A stretch of DNA of 64,000 nt from a virus, in the IMG/VR virus record IMGVR_UViG_3300034158_000023, positions 151,387 to 215,386 of that record. One strand, 5' to 3'. The notes under the pieces are model-generated. The model did not search any database. It saw nothing but the letters and a program-made list of their open reading frames with translations, and was not told the origin of the DNA. A program made the position numbers and the translations under genes. Of the stretch, positions 63,117 through 64,000 are shown one piece after another; within the stretch, counting starts at the first letter, position 1, and each line of letters opens with the position of its first letter.

Positions 63117-63557
63117 ATGAACAAAACTTATATTGATACATTAAAAAGCATTATGGCTGCACATGCTGCTAATAAGGAGAAAGAAATAGAAAGTGCTTTC
63201 CCATCCGATTTGGACGCAATGTATGTACGTCGCGAAGCCATGCTGGATACGATTAATCTTCGTTGCAAAGACTGGGAATCAGATAAACTAGAAATTGAGG
63301 CTAAAGATTATTCTTACGCCTTTGGACTATTTGTAAAACACTTAAACGGTGCCGTATGCAAATACCAAGCTGCATTAATAGCTTTCTTAGATTTACACGA
63401 AGCTGCACTAACGGCAGAGGTGAAAGATAGTATTACAGTACCAGAGGACATACTTAAGTTCTTAGAGTTTGCTAGGCACATATTGGAAGCATCCCAAATA
63501 AAACCCCTAATCCAACACGGTATAGACTTTGGTAAATTAAGTCAAGCCGACGAATAA
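63117..63557 (+). CDS. Hypothetical early protein, paralogue of 63582 product
   Basis: A 146-residue, helical, charged protein. It shares with the next gene's product: an N-terminal helical region, an ALxxRC-x-x-WE type motif (INLRCKDWES against LNERCVYWEN), a middle helix and a VPEDILKFL motif (VPQDIVDFL in the neighbour). Unknown family. AAAAGGA precedes the ATG, and the leader is the repeated 37-base sequence. It is likely an early gene with a role in host takeover, by promoter type only. Confidence 0.65.
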   Translation: MNKTYIDTLKSIMAAHAANKEKEIESAFPSDLDAMYVRREAMLDTINLRCKDWESDKLEIEAKDYSYAFGLFVKHLNGAVCKYQAALIAFLDLHEAALTAEVKDSITVPEDILKFLEFARHILEASQIKPLIQHGIDFGKLSQADE

Positions 63558-63581
63558 AATTCAGTAACTGGAGTACCTAGC

Positions 63582-63977
63582 ATGAACAATCAATACAGCG
63601 TTACATTTAAAGCCGTCCAAGAAAAGCATGCAGCAGTAATGGCAAAACTAAATGACCATGAATACGTCGCTTGTCTAGAGGCTATGCACGAAGTTAAAGG
63701 TGCAATGATCAATGCACTTAATGAACGTTGCGTGTACTGGGAAAATGAACAAACAGTGTACTTTGATAATGGTGTTCAAGTAACCAAACCAAAGGAATAC
63801 TTAAAGGCATTGCATACCTTCATTAACGACGTTAATGCAATCGTAGCAAAATACAATCGTGACGTGCAACGTTTCATCGATGAGTTTGAAAACAATATGT
63901 CGGCTGAAGACAAATTGTTCTTTGTGGTACCACAGGATATCGTGGACTTTTTGACGGTTTGTAAAACTTACGTCTAA
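63582..63977 (+). CDS. Hypothetical early protein, paralogue of 63117 product
   Basis: A 131-residue protein that resembles its neighbour across most of its length: RCVYWEN, a central helix (KALHTFINDVNAIVAKYN) and VPQDIVDFL. Product of tandem duplication. ACTGGAG precedes the ATG. A TTCG hairpin with a long T-tract overlaps its stop and ends the window. Confidence 0.65.
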   Translation: MNNQYSVTFKAVQEKHAAVMAKLNDHEYVACLEAMHEVKGAMINALNERCVYWENEQTVYFDNGVQVTKPKEYLKALHTFINDVNAIVAKYNRDVQRFIDEFENNMSAEDKLFFVVPQDIVDFLTVCKTYV

Positions 63978-64000
63978 GCCCTTCGGGGCTTTTTTTTTTT
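63976..64000 (+). terminator. TTCG-loop intrinsic terminator at window end
   Basis: AAGCCC (63976-63981) and GGGCTT (63986-63991) around TTCG, then Ts to the last base. It overlaps the stop codon of the preceding gene. Confidence 0.85.

Overview
This window is a stretch of a large-genome (jumbo) tailed bacteriophage of the phiKZ-like type. It probably belongs to a myovirus of a Gram-negative, gammaproteobacterium-like host; the host is inferred only from Shine-Dalgarno use and general composition. The main evidence is a partial multisubunit RNA polymerase beta'-like gene at the left edge with all four zinc cysteines and trigger-loop residues, a 721-residue major capsid protein with a G-x-E prohead cleavage site after residue 131, a roughly 960-residue portal-like protein, inner-body paralogues, a DnaB-like helicase, a family B DNA polymerase fragment and a RuvC-like nuclease. 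I saw no tRNA genes, insertion sequences or CRISPR. Coding density is high: the longest gene-free stretch is about 285 bases (1070-1354), and it may encode a small RNA.

Layout. 1-4.8 kb: RNA polymerase beta' C-terminal part, small unknown genes, an acidic protein and an HD-domain protein. 4.8-6.6 kb (minus strand): exonuclease half of a family B DNA polymerase that stops soon after motif A. 6.6-10.9 kb: a likely injected-protein module (HExxH metallopeptidase, two proteins with a membrane segment beside a predicted head-protease site, and a small partner). 10.9-14.9 kb (minus strand): two virion proteins, one perhaps baseplate. 14.9-20.3 kb: virion proteins and two paralogous inner-body proteins. 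20.4-21.2 kb: a small gene and a NADAR-like ADP-ribose protein. 21.2-26.0 kb: four translationally linked virion genes, perhaps tail or baseplate. 26.1-27.1 kb: very small genes. 27.1-28.7 kb (minus): replicative helicase. 29.3-31.5 kb: major capsid protein. 31.6-38.5 kb: a tail-anchored coiled-coil protein, large unknowns, a CYTH-like protein and a tandem paralogue pair. 38.6-41.5 kb (minus): portal. 41.5-44.5 kb: virion proteins. 44.5-45.0 kb (minus): DUF1353-like protein. 45.0-62.4 kb: a run of ten genes for tail fibres and other adhesins with discoidin-like, laminin-G-like, beta-repeat and propeller-like modules. 62.4-64 kb: RuvC-like nuclease and a tandem paralogue pair.

Regulation. A recurring element, GAAAA-N5-TA-GATATATATYAYC, lies 35-60 bases before several genes and resembles the AT-rich early promoter of phiKZ. 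Genes often end in a GC-rich hairpin, commonly with a TTCG loop, followed either by a T-tract or by the word TATGCC(G). A 37-base leader with a small hairpin is repeated exactly at 26088 and 63062. Several divergent genes have only 27-32 bases between their start codons, so promoters for one or both must lie inside the opposite gene.

How the genes work together. The replication and transcription genes (polymerase half, DnaB-like helicase, RuvC-like nuclease, RNA polymerase part) are scattered singly among virion genes. The virion genes cover the capsid shell, portal, inner body and injected proteins, a likely tail or baseplate, and receptor binding. Functions below come from sequence motifs read by eye; no database search was run.
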